From Solirubrobacterales bacterium (GTDB taxonomy: Bacteria; Actinomycetota; Thermoleophilia; Solirubrobacterales; 70-9), in NCBI GenBank assembly GCA_016712175.1, contig JADJRQ010000001.1:1178001-1242000 (forward strand): a DNA stretch of 64,000 nucleotides, written 5' to 3'. Below, piece after piece: positions 18,141 through 26,360 of this stretch. Position 1 is the stretch's first letter, and each line of letters opens with the position of its first letter. The notes beneath the pieces are model-generated. The model worked only from the letters and a program-made list of their open reading frames with translations. It had not been told where the DNA came from and ran no database searches. Both the position numbers and the translations under genes were made by a program.

Positions 18141-18166
18141 TACCACTAAGCAGCTGTGTAGTGGTA
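18141..18166. promoter_or_regulatory. Candidate ArsR operator, 8-base inverted repeat
   Basis: TACCACTA at 18141-18148 and TAGTGGTA at 18159-18166 form a perfect inverted repeat with a 10-base spacer, starting 11 bases upstream of the ArsR start. Spacing and position fit a winged-helix dimer site. Binding is inferred. Confidence 0.55.
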
Positions 18167-18236
18167 CAACTCGGAAGATCGGGCACTACGCATGGACTCC
18201 AGGAACCAGGCCGGCGCAGTAGAGGCCCTGCAACAG

Positions 18237-18262
18237 GAACGCCGGCCCGAAGGCCGGCGTTC
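18237..18262 (-). terminator. Strong hairpin downstream of nrdJ
   Basis: GAACGCCGGCC at 18237-18247 and GGCCGGCGTTC at 18252-18262 are perfectly complementary (11 pairs). Read in the direction of nrdJ the loop is TTCG, a very stable tetraloop. It starts 26 bases past the nrdJ stop. No T-run follows, which is common for terminators in high-GC actinobacteria. Confidence 0.65.
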
Positions 18263-18288
18263 GAGAAAACGATCGAGTCAGGTCTACG

Positions 18289-21200
18289 TCATCCACAACC
18301 GGTGTTGTTGCCGCATGACGAGCACGTATAGCAGGCGCCGGTGCGCTGCATCATGCCTCCGCACTGGTCACAGGCCGGGCCGAGTTCCGCGGCGCCCTTC
18401 GTGATGTGGAGTTTGGCCGGGGTCACCGGAACGTCCTCGGTGAGGGCCGCTGCTGCCGGAACCGAAGTGCCTCCGGTGTCGGCGACCGGTTCGGCGTGGT
18501 CGCCGTTGCCGTTTCCGCCGTTCCCATTGCCACCGTTGCCCGATCCGTTCTCCAGGTTGAGGCCGGTGTTCTCGGCTTCTTTCCGGTTACGGACCTCCTG
18601 GGTCATGATGCCCTGCTCCTCGAGGAAGTCGGGGTCATCGATGAACTGAGAGGCGAGCCAGCGCATGATGTAGTCCGGCATCGACTTGGCGAACGGGATC
18701 TCCGGGTTGCCGGTGATGCCTTCCGGGTCGAACCGCATGTAGCTGAACTTGTTGACGAATACCTCGAGCGGCACTCCGTACTGGAGGCCCAGGGAGATCG
18801 CCGTGGCGAAGGCATTCATCATGCCCCGCATCGTCGAGCCTTCCTTGCCGATATCGGTCAGGAAGATCTCCCCGACCGAATCGTCGCTGTACTTGCCGGC
18901 CGTGATGTAGCCCTCGTGTCCACCGACCGAGAACTTGTGGGTAACCGACTGGCGGGTCTTCGGCATGCGGTGACGCGCCGGGACTTCGGGGGCACCGGAG
19001 GTCTCGCCCTTCGGAGCTTCTTTCTCGTCCTGGGCATCGGTGCGCAGCGCCTGGGCGGTCTTCGAGCCGTCACGGTAGATCGCCAGGGCCTTGAGGCCAC
19101 CTTCCCAGCCGCGGGTGTAGGCCTCGGCGATGTCGTCGACCGTCGCCGAGTTCGGCATGTTGACCGTCTTCGAGATCGCTCCCGAGAGGAACGGCTGGGT
19201 CGCCGACATCATGTCGATGTGGCCCATGTGCGAGATCGCCCGCTCACCGACCGCGACGTCGAAGATCTCGAGGTGCTCCTGCTTCAGGCCTGGAGCTCCG
19301 ACGATCGAATTGGTCTCGTTGATGTGGGCTTCGATCTGACTGATCTCGGCTTCCGAGTAGTCGAGGTTGCGGAGGGCCATCGGTACCGACTTGTTGACGA
19401 TGGTCATGCTGCCGCCGCCGACCAGTTCCTTGAACTTGACCAGCGAGAAGTCCGGCTCGATGCCGGTCGTGTCGCAGTCCATCAGGAAACTGATCGTTCC
19501 GGTCGGAGCGAGAACCGTCGCCTGGGCGTTCCGGTATCCGTGCTCTTCGCCGGTGGCGACCGCGACATCCCATTCGACCTGGGCCGCGTTCATGAGTTCG
19601 TCGTGGACACCCTCCGAGCCGATCTCGTACGACGCGTCACGATGCATGCGCATCACGTTGTTGTGCGGCTCACGGTTGAGTCCGTAGTGCTCGTACGGAC
19701 CCATCGCGGCCGAGATCTCGGCCGAGCGCCGATAGGCACGGCCGGTCATCAGGGCGGTGATCGCGGCGGCGACGTTCCGGCCAGCGTCTGAGTCGTAGGG
19801 CATGCCGTTCGACATCAGCAGGGCGCCGAGGTTGGCGTAGCCGAGTCCGAGCTGGCGGAAGGCATTGGCGTTGACGCCGATCTCTTCCGTCGGGTAGCTC
19901 GAGAAGCCGACCGCGATCTCCTGGGCGAGGAACACCGTGTCGACGACGGCACTGAACCCATCGGTGTCGAAGCTGCCGTCGTCACGACGGAACTTCATCA
20001 GGTTGATCGAGGCCAGGTTGCAGGCCGAGTTGTCGACGTGCATGTACTCCGAGCAGTTGGCCACGATGAAGCCATCGACCAGGTAGGAATGATGGAGCGG
20101 TTCGGAGAGGTTGTAGACCACCTCCTGGCCGTCGTCCTCGCGATTGATGAGCTTGACCGCGGACTTGGTCTGGTACCGGCCGGTCTCTTCGAGCAGCGCC
20201 GAAAGGGCGGCCTGCTTGCGCGGCGTCGAGAAACCGATCCGCTCGGCGAACCGGTCCAGATCGGTTCCGGTGATGCGCAGGTCGAAGCCTTCGCGCGAGC
20301 TGTACTCGACTTCGGTTCCGTCCTTCCTGGTGTAAGAGAAGGACGGCCGGTCCGACTCGGACACCCGGTAGATCCGGCTCCGGATACCGAAGCTGTTGAG
20401 CAGGCTCTGTGCGTCCTTGAGCAGCGCCTTGCTGCGGCTGCCGAGCCCGGCGTAGCGGTTGGCCTTTCCGCCGCCCTCGACCCCGGAGACGCAGCCATCG
20501 GCCCCGAACAGGCCGGCGAGGAACTTCGCCTGGACCTCGGGAGGTGCGGTCAGCACCGAGACGGGGATCCGCTTTTCGTGGGCACGGGCTGAACTGACGC
20601 CGAGGCCCTTGAACAGCTCGCGGACCGCGGAGCTGCCGATCCTCAACTGGACCGTGCCGTTGTCCATCTCCTGCCGGGAGACGCCGCCGAAAAGGCCGTT
20701 CAGGGCCTCGGCGTGGGCGTCGACCATGCCGTCCGCGATGTCGTCGCCGCCGTATGTCCAGTTGGTCTGGATGCCGGTCAGGCAGCCGTCACCAATCAAG
20801 TGACCGGTGAGCTCGGCCAGCGAGGGGCTCCAGTGGGTCGGCAGCGGCGCGTGGACGACCGAGCCGCCGCGACTGAACGACTTGGCGAGGGCCTCGACCT
20901 TCACCGGCAGCTCGGCCGGCGCTTCGGTCGCGGGGGTGAGACTGTCGTTCAGTAGCACCTCGTCCTCGGTGGTCAGCTCTTCTGCGGGCACGTATCCGCG
21001 AGAAGTCCAGAGCCGGTGGTTGGGGGTGCAGCGAATAGTCGCCCCGTTCGAAAACTCGAGGTTGACGATTGGCTTGACTCCGGTCTGCTCGACCCTCAGG
21101 GGGGTCGAGGCGATCACGCCTTCGCCCTTGACGCGGGGTTCGGCGCCGTTCTCTCCGGCGGTCGAGCGATGGCTGTAGACGTCGATGGTTTCCCCGGCGA

Positions 21201-22341
21201 GCCGGGCCGCGTAGAGTTCGGCGATCGGTACCAGGCCGCGGGTCGTATGGACACGGGCGTCGCCGGGGAAGCACGGATTCGAGGCGTTGATCCGTCCCGA
21301 TTCCGGCGAAGTGTGCCAGCGGTTGATGATCGTGTCGTACTGCATGCCCGGATCGGCGCAATCCCAGGCGGCTTTCGCGATCTTGTTCATCAGCTCGCGG
21401 GCCGGCAGGGTCTTGGTCGGCTCGCCGGTGGTGCGGGCGAGCAGGTTCCATTCGGCGTCATCGCGGCAGGCCTCCATGAAATCGTCCGAGACCCGGACCG
21501 AGTTGTTGGCGTTCTGGTACTGGATCGAAGTGAAGCCTTCGCCGTCGATCGACATGTCGAAGCCGGCGTCGCGCAGGGCGCCCGCCTTCTTCTCTTCGTC
21601 GGCCTTGCAGGTGATGAAGTGCTCGATATCCGGATGATCAACATCCAGCACGACCATCTTCGCCGCACGACGGGTCTTGCCGCCGGACTTGATGGTGCCG
21701 GCCCAGGAATCGGCGCCACGCATGAAGCTGACCGGACCGGAAGCGGTGCCGCCCTTTTTCAGGGGCTCCATCGAACCGCGGATGTTCGAGAGGTTGATGC
21801 CGGAGCCGGAACCGCCACGGAAGATGTTGCCTTCCTTGGTGTTCCAACCGAGGATCGATTCCATTGTGTCTTCGACGCTGAGGATGAAGCAGGCCGAACA
21901 CTGCGGCTTCTCTTCGAAGCCGACGTTGAACCAGACCGGCGAGTTGAAGGCAGCTTCCTGGTGGAGCAGGATCGCGGTGAGCTCGGCCTCGAAGGCGTCG
22001 CCGTCAGCGTCGGAGGCGAAATATCCACCCTCCCTGCCCCAGCCGGCGATCGTGCCGGCCACGCGGCCGATCATCTGCTTGACGGAGTTCTCGCGCTGAT
22101 CGGAGCCGATCTGACCGCGGAAGTACTTCTGGGCGACGATGTTGGTCGCATTCTGCGACCAGGACCGCGGGAATTCGACCCCGCGCTGCTCGAAAGCAGG
22201 CTTCGCGGGATCTCCGATGATGGCGTCGCGCAGTTCCCATTCGACATCGTCGAAGGGGTGGACGCCTTCGCGGGTGAGCCGTCGCTCGACGACGACGCCC
22301 TTCGTGTTAACGCGCGGTGACTCGGATACGGACTGGCTCAT
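18289..22341 (-). CDS. nrdJ: Class II (adenosylcobalamin-dependent) ribonucleotide reductase with an intein
   Basis: The 1350-residue precursor reduces ribonucleotides to deoxyribonucleotides with B12. Extein blocks seen include NSPVWFNVGF, the paired cysteine in QCSACFILS, GGSGSGINLS, and after the intein SACNLASINLMKF and ATVLAPTGTISFLMDCDTTG. The C-terminus has a Gly/Asn-rich linker and a CxxC-rich tail (CDQCGGMM, CYTCSSCG) that probably carries the redox-active cysteines. An intein of 406 residues (357-762) splits the motif NPCSE exactly before the catalytic radical cysteine, C763 in the precursor. The gene follows nrdR on the same strand after a 90-base gap and is probably controlled by NrdR. 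Spliced length is about 944 residues. Confidence 0.95.
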   Translation of the reverse strand: MSQSVSESPRVNTKGVVVERRLTREGVHPFDDVEWELRDAIIGDPAKPAFEQRGVEFPRSWSQNATNIVAQKYFRGQIGSDQRENSVKQMIGRVAGTIAGWGREGGYFASDADGDAFEAELTAILLHQEAAFNSPVWFNVGFEEKPQCSACFILSVEDTMESILGWNTKEGNIFRGGSGSGINLSNIRGSMEPLKKGGTASGPVSFMRGADSWAGTIKSGGKTRRAAKMVVLDVDHPDIEHFITCKADEEKKAGALRDAGFDMSIDGEGFTSIQYQNANNSVRVSDDFMEACRDDAEWNLLARTTGEPTKTLPARELMNKIAKAAWDCADPGMQYDTIINRWHTSPESGRINASNPCFPGDARVHTTRGLVPIAELYAARLAGETIDVYSHRSTAGENGAEPRVKGEGVIASTPLRVEQTGVKPIVNLEFSNGATIRCTPNHRLWTSRGYVPAEELTTEDEVLLNDSLTPATEAPAELPVKVEALAKSFSRGGSVVHAPLPTHWSPSLAELTGHLIGDGCLTGIQTNWTYGGDDIADGMVDAHAEALNGLFGGVSRQEMDNGTVQLRIGSSAVRELFKGLGVSSARAHEKRIPVSVLTAPPEVQAKFLAGLFGADGCVSGVEGGGKANRYAGLGSRSKALLKDAQSLLNSFGIRSRIYRVSESDRPSFSYTRKDGTEVEYSSREGFDLRITGTDLDRFAERIGFSTPRKQAALSALLEETGRYQTKSAVKLINREDDGQEVVYNLSEPLHHSYLVDGFIVANCSEYMHVDNSACNLASINLMKFRRDDGSFDTDGFSAVVDTVFLAQEIAVGFSSYPTEEIGVNANAFRQLGLGYANLGALLMSNGMPYDSDAGRNVAAAITALMTGRAYRRSAEISAAMGPYEHYGLNREPHNNVMRMHRDASYEIGSEGVHDELMNAAQVEWDVAVATGEEHGYRNAQATVLAPTGTISFLMDCDTTGIEPDFSLVKFKELVGGGSMTIVNKSVPMALRNLDYSEAEISQIEAHINETNSIVGAPGLKQEHLEIFDVAVGERAISHMGHIDMMSATQPFLSGAISKTVNMPNSATVDDIAEAYTRGWEGGLKALAIYRDGSKTAQALRTDAQDEKEAPKGETSGAPEVPARHRMPKTRQSVTHKFSVGGHEGYITAGKYSDDSVGEIFLTDIGKEGSTMRGMMNAFATAISLGLQYGVPLEVFVNKFSYMRFDPEGITGNPEIPFAKSMPDYIMRWLASQFIDDPDFLEEQGIMTQEVRNRKEAENTGLNLENGSGNGGNGNGGNGNGDHAEPVADTGGTSVPAAAALTEDVPVTPAKLHITKGAAELGPACDQCGGMMQRTGACYTCSSCGNNTGCG
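20056..21273 (-). other. Mini-homing-type intein within NrdJ with two LAGLIDADG motifs
   Basis: Codons 357-762 of nrdJ. Block A starts with Cys357 (CFPGDARVHTTRG); block B is GATIRCTPNHRLWTS with the TxxH motif. The homing endonuclease domain has LTGHLIGDG (511-519) and LAGLFGADG with aspartates D518 and D615 kept. Block F/G is NLSEPLHHSYLVDGFIVAN, then +1 Cys763. The residue before the terminal Asn762 is Ala rather than the usual His, a known minority variant. Both dodecapeptide Asps are present, so the endonuclease may still be active; splicing is inferred from the intact motifs and from extein continuity NP-CSE. Confidence 0.93.
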
Positions 22342-22431
22342 TCTCTCGCTCTCTCCTTGGTGCTTGAACTGTTACGTGTGATTCGGGTGTCGCGGTGCTG
22401 CTGTGACTGGTTACTGCTTAGATCCTCTGCT

Positions 22432-22893
22432 TCAAGTCCTGGTTACTTCTGGTGGTGAAAGGCGGTCGAGTTCCGCCTGTACGTCTTCTACGTCGAGCTG
22501 CCGGTAGACGGCAGCGAACTGCAGGTATGCGACCTGGTCGATCTGCCGCAGGCCGGTGAGACACATCTCGCCGATCCGGGCCGCGCTGATCTCTCCGCCC
22601 GAATGAACGGCCGCCGATTCGATCCGGCTGACCAGGTCGCCGATCGCTTCGATCGGGACCGGGCGCTTGTGCGAAGCACGCTCAAGCCCACCGCGCAGCT
22701 TGGCGCGGTCGAACGGCTGGCGCGCGCCGTCCCGTTTGCGGACGAAGAGGGCCTGAAGCTCATATCTTTCGTAAGTGGTGAAGCGGTGGTCGCAACTTGA
22801 GCACTGGCGCCGACGGCGCACGGCAGCACCGTCTTCTGAGCCTCGGGACTCGAGAACCCGGCAACCTTTATGTCCGCATTTGGGGCAAAGCAC
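22432..22893 (-). CDS. nrdR: NrdR transcriptional repressor of ribonucleotide reductase genes
   Basis: From GTG 22893 the product has 153 residues, the normal NrdR size; a longer frame to 22944 would add a tail not seen in the family. It has the zinc ribbon MLCPKCG and CRVLESRGSEDGAAVRRRR, then CSSCDHRFTTYER, followed by the ATP-cone LFVRKRDGARQPFDRAKLRGG (split here as two segments: VRKRDGARQPFDR and LRGGLERA). NrdR senses ATP/dATP and represses nrd promoters. It lies directly upstream of nrdJ. A TATAAT box ends 7 bases before the GTG, so its mRNA is probably leaderless. Confidence 0.93.
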   Translation of the reverse strand: MLCPKCGHKGCRVLESRGSEDGAAVRRRRQCSSCDHRFTTYERYELQALFVRKRDGARQPFDRAKLRGGLERASHKRPVPIEAIGDLVSRIESAAVHSGGEISAARIGEMCLTGLRQIDQVAYLQFAAVYRQLDVEDVQAELDRLSPPEVTRT

Positions 22894-22992
22894 ATAGGGA
22901 ATTATACTAGGAATGGCGTCGGACACCTTCTTGACACACCACATATAGCGTTTTCCCCGAAAATAGTTTGCGGGTTTTGCGACATATGGTGG
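22894..22992 (-). promoter_or_regulatory. nrdR-nrdJ promoter with two candidate NrdR boxes
   Basis: On the minus strand a TATAAT -10 box lies at 22901-22906, 7 bases before GTG 22893. Two related AT-rich motifs lie upstream: CCACATATAGCG around 22939-22950 and the inverted-oriented GACATATGGTGG around 22981-22992. Their ACATAT cores are 41 bases apart, about four helical turns. They loosely resemble the NrdR box (CwATATaTwG core), but the match is imperfect. Confidence 0.4.
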
Positions 22993-23021
22993 CCGGGTCC
23001 CGCCCCCTGTACTCTTGAAGG

Positions 23022-23906
23022 GTGGACCAGGAACAGGAATCAGGCGGCAGGGACGACGGCAAGAAGGTCACCCCCGGTGCCAGGCGTGATGCCGCGATCG
23101 ACCGGGCGGCCGCCGCCCGCGACAACGCGCGCGAGAAAGCGACTCTCGCCCGTGAGAACGCGGTGGAAATGGCGACCACTGCCCGCGACGCCACCGTCGA
23201 GAGGGCCGGAATCGCTCGCGACGCCACGGTTGAGAAGGCTTCGGCAATCAAGGACTCCGCCGCCGAGAAGTTCAACGCAGTCAAGCCCAGGTTCCGCGGC
23301 GTTTCCCACGAGTGGGCATTTTTCCTCTCCCTCGGGCTCGGAATTTCGATGCTGGTCATCGCCGACACCCCGCGCAAGCTGCTCGCGGTCGGCATCTACA
23401 CACTCTCGCTCTGCGCCCTCTTCGGCACCAGCGCCCTCTATCACCGGGTCAACTGGAAAACGATGAAGGCCCGCATGCTGATGCGCCGCCTCGACCATTC
23501 GATGATCTTCCTGCTGATCGCGGGAACGATCACCCCGTTCTGCCTGCTCACGATGTCCGGGAGCTGGGCGACGGCCATCCTGATCGCAGTCTGGTCGGCA
23601 GCTGCAATCGGCATCGTGATCGAACTTGTCTGGACCGGTTCGCCGAAATGGGTCAGCGCCGCGATCTACGTCGCGGTCGGCTGGATCGGCGCCCTCGCCT
23701 TCCCTTCGATCGTCGGCACCGCCGGCGTCGCTGCCGGCCTCCTGATCGCAACGGGTGGACTGCTCTACACCGCCGGTGCGGTGGTCTATGCCACCGGGCG
23801 TCCGAATCCGAACCCGACCTACTTCGGCTACCACGAGGTCTTTCACGTCTTCGTGATCGGTGCGGCCGCGACCCATTTCGCTGCGATTGCTTTCTTCGCC
23901 CTCTAG
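23022..23906 (+). CDS. Hemolysin III / PAQR-family membrane protein with N-terminal 11-residue repeats
   Basis: GTG start, 294 residues. Residues 22-87 are six uninterrupted 11-residue repeats (RDAAIDRAAAA, RDNAREKATLA, RENAVEMATTA, RDATVERAGIA, RDATVEKASAI, KDSAAEKFNAV). They predict a long amphipathic helix like LEA-type or apolipoprotein helices. From about 93 a seven-helix YqfA/TrhA membrane domain follows, with SHEWAFF, SALYHR, RRLDHSMIFLLIAGT and the final GYHEVFHVFV histidines that form the metal site of the family. Despite the name, the family is thought to act in membrane homeostasis. The repeat extension is not part of standard YqfA. Confidence 0.85.
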   Translation: MDQEQESGGRDDGKKVTPGARRDAAIDRAAAARDNAREKATLARENAVEMATTARDATVERAGIARDATVEKASAIKDSAAEKFNAVKPRFRGVSHEWAFFLSLGLGISMLVIADTPRKLLAVGIYTLSLCALFGTSALYHRVNWKTMKARMLMRRLDHSMIFLLIAGTITPFCLLTMSGSWATAILIAVWSAAAIGIVIELVWTGSPKWVSAAIYVAVGWIGALAFPSIVGTAGVAAGLLIATGGLLYTAGAVVYATGRPNPNPTYFGYHEVFHVFVIGAAATHFAAIAFFAL

Positions 23907-23930
23907 CTCGATGATCGGATCCCTGGACAC

Positions 23931-24776
23931 TTGAGCACGAAGGTCCAGCCTGATTTCGATTCGATCACCGTTGGACCGGTCACTACCCGGCTGCTCCAGG
24001 CGGGCCCCAACCAGGCCTCTGAGGCAGTCGTCTTCATCCACGGCAATCCCGGCTCGGCCGGCGACTTCGCCGAACTCGTCCAGGAGGTGGGCGAGCACCG
24101 CCGCGCGATCGCTTTCGACCTTCCCGATTTCGGCCAGACGGTTGGTGCCCCGGACTTTGGCCACACCGTCGTCGAGTACGCCGAGTTTGTCGGCGAGCTC
24201 CTCAATACGCTCGGAATCTCCCACGTCCATCTCGTCCTGCATGACTTCGGTGGCCCGATCGGGCTGACCTGGGCGGCGGACCACCTCGGTGCGAATACAA
24301 GCATCACCCTGATCAACACGGGTCTGTTGCTCGACTACAAGTGGCACCGCACCGCGCGGGCCTGGCAGACCAGGGGCGTGGGCGAGTTGCTCCAGGCGAT
24401 CACCACCCGGTCAATGTTTCGCCGGGTCGCCGGCAACACTGAACCCCGCGGCCTGCCACGCGCGTTCCTCGACGAGATGTACGACAACTACGACCGCCGC
24501 ACCCGGGCTGCGGTCCTCGACCTCTACCGCGACTCGAAGAAGATCAGGGACGATCACGCAAAGCTGGTGCCGCTCTTCGCCGCGGCCGACATCCCGGCGC
24601 TGGTCATCTGGGGGGCGGGCGACCGATACCTCGGGGTCGAGATGGCCGAGCGCCAGAAGGAAGGCTTCCCGTCGGCCGAGGTCCACATCCTCCCCGACAG
24701 CGGCCATTGGCCTTACATCGACGACCCGCCGGCGGTCAGCCGGCTGCTGCTCGATTTCCTCGACCTCCAGGCCTGA
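23931..24776 (+). CDS. Alpha/beta hydrolase (haloalkane dehalogenase / epoxide hydrolase-like)
   Basis: TTG start, 281 residues. The oxyanion-hole motif is FIHGNPGS (about 35-42). The nucleophile is Asp105 in LHDFGG rather than Ser, as in haloalkane dehalogenases, epoxide hydrolases and fluoroacetate dehalogenases. The acid is probably D231 (GAGDRYL) and the base H259 (DSGHWPYID). No paired cap tyrosines of epoxide hydrolases can be confirmed by eye. It follows the PAQR gene by 24 bases on the same strand. Reaction class firm, substrate unknown. Confidence 0.8.
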   Translation: MSTKVQPDFDSITVGPVTTRLLQAGPNQASEAVVFIHGNPGSAGDFAELVQEVGEHRRAIAFDLPDFGQTVGAPDFGHTVVEYAEFVGELLNTLGISHVHLVLHDFGGPIGLTWAADHLGANTSITLINTGLLLDYKWHRTARAWQTRGVGELLQAITTRSMFRRVAGNTEPRGLPRAFLDEMYDNYDRRTRAAVLDLYRDSKKIRDDHAKLVPLFAAADIPALVIWGAGDRYLGVEMAERQKEGFPSAEVHILPDSGHWPYIDDPPAVSRLLLDFLDLQA

Positions 24777-24785
24777 CGAACCGGC

Positions 24786-26282
24786 TCAGGCGAAGGGGTC
24801 GTTCTCCCAGTCCTTCGCGACGGCATCAAGGGGGTCGAGCAATGAGCGCACCGTGTCGTAGAGGTCGCGCAGCCGCTCGTCCGTGTCGGCTTCGATCACG
24901 ATCACGAGGGCCGGCAGGTTGCTCGAGGCGCGGACCAGGAACCAGCCGTCTTCCCACTCGGCTCGGACGCCGTTGACGTCGATGATGTTTGGTTCTCCGG
25001 GCAGCTCAGCGGCCTGCTTGAGGACCGTGTCGACGACGTCGTACTTCTCCTCGTCGCCTGAGTGGACATGCATCGTCGGGGTCGATACGTACTGCGGCAT
25101 CTCGCTGACGATCCCGGCCACGGACTTGTCGCCCTTGCTCAGGATCTGGGCGAAACGCAGGCCGGTGTAGACCGCGTCGTCGAACCCGTAGTAGTCGCCG
25201 GCATCGAAGAAGTGGCCGCTGCGCTCACCGCTGAAGGGCGCCTTCAGCTCGCGGGCCTTCGTCTTGATGTGCGAATGCCCGGTCTTCCACATGACCGGCA
25301 CGCCGCCCTTGGCAGTGACCACGTCGGCCACGGCGCGGGAACACTTGACGTCGTAGACGATCGATCCACCGGGATGGCGCTCGAGCGAGTCGGCGGCGAA
25401 GATCGTGAGGACGATGTCGGACCAGACGATTCCGCCGTTCTCGTCGGTCACGCCGAGGCGGTCACCGTCGCCATCGATCGAAAGGCCGACGTCGGCGCCG
25501 TGCTCCTTGACCGCGTCGCCGATCTGCTTGCGGGCCTCGACCGACTCGGGGTCGGGCTCGTGATTCGGGAAAGTCCAGTCGAGTTCGAGGTTGATCGGTA
25601 CGGTCTCGTAGCCGGCGGCCTCGAGGGCCTGGTTCAGCACCGGGCCCGAAATGCTGTTGCCGCCGTCGACCACGATCTTCAAGGGACGGTCGCCCCTGGG
25701 GACACGCTCAGTCAGCTCCGCCACGTATTCGGGAATGATGATCCGCTCGGTGTAGGTGCCCTGGCCAGTGGCGAATTCACGGCTCTCGGCGATCTCATGG
25801 AGCTCGATAATCCCCTCCGGGCCGAGCGTGATCGAAGACTCGTCGCCGAGCTTGAACCCGGCCCAGCCGTTCGGGTTGTGGCTGGCGGTCACCTGGACCC
25901 CGGCGAAACCGCCGAGGTGGTGCTGGGCGAAGTAGACGGTGGGGGTGGTCGCGAGTCCGATGAAGACGACGTTCCGGCCGGTGGAGAGCAGGCCGAGAGT
26001 GAAGGCCGTCGCCAGCTTCTCCGAATAGCTGCGTGAGTCGTGGCCGATCACGACGTCGGTCTTGTCACGGCGGTCAAGGAAGGTGCCGAAGCTGCGGCCG
26101 AGGCGGTTGGCCACGAATTCGTTGAGCGGTTCCTCGCGGGTGGGGGCGTGGGGATCGAGGGTGCCCCGCACGTCGTATTCCCGGAACAGGGTGTTCTCGA
26201 GGTGGTCGACGGCGAACGAGATCGGGTCGTTGCCGCTCCGCGGAAGTTCGAGGGGCCAGGCCGGGGAGTCGTTGTCAGGCAA
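24786..26282 (-). CDS. manB: Phosphomannomutase / phosphoglucomutase
   Basis: A 498-residue alpha-D-phosphohexomutase with the phosphoserine loop TASHNPN (S134), the magnesium loop D270-G-D-G-D-R, the sugar-binding loop GERSGH and the C-terminal phosphate-binding SSNLPALVI region. FREYDVRG at 33-40 is typical of the PMM/PGM branch. It interconverts hexose 1- and 6-phosphates for cell wall or polysaccharide sugar nucleotides. The ROK kinase on the other strand starts about 80 bases upstream; together they link glucose to glucose-1-phosphate. Confidence 0.88.
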   Translation of the reverse strand: MPDNDSPAWPLELPRSGNDPISFAVDHLENTLFREYDVRGTLDPHAPTREEPLNEFVANRLGRSFGTFLDRRDKTDVVIGHDSRSYSEKLATAFTLGLLSTGRNVVFIGLATTPTVYFAQHHLGGFAGVQVTASHNPNGWAGFKLGDESSITLGPEGIIELHEIAESREFATGQGTYTERIIIPEYVAELTERVPRGDRPLKIVVDGGNSISGPVLNQALEAAGYETVPINLELDWTFPNHEPDPESVEARKQIGDAVKEHGADVGLSIDGDGDRLGVTDENGGIVWSDIVLTIFAADSLERHPGGSIVYDVKCSRAVADVVTAKGGVPVMWKTGHSHIKTKARELKAPFSGERSGHFFDAGDYYGFDDAVYTGLRFAQILSKGDKSVAGIVSEMPQYVSTPTMHVHSGDEEKYDVVDTVLKQAAELPGEPNIIDVNGVRAEWEDGWFLVRASSNLPALVIVIEADTDERLRDLYDTVRSLLDPLDAVAKDWENDPFA

Positions 26283-26360
26283 TTTCGTTCCGATCAGGTT
26301 TGTTTTGAAGAGCGATGGGTGGACCCGAATCTACCGGAGGTGCGCTGTAGGATCCGCCCA

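Noticed and set aside
18406..22320. Long plus-strand open frames antisense to nrdJ (18406-19791, 21016-22320)
   Set aside because: Composition is a codon-position artefact of high-GC DNA; no motifs and the opposite strand is a fully recognised enzyme.
22342..22431. Cobalamin riboswitch ahead of nrdJ
   Set aside because: The 90-base gap is too short and lacks a recognisable B12-box.
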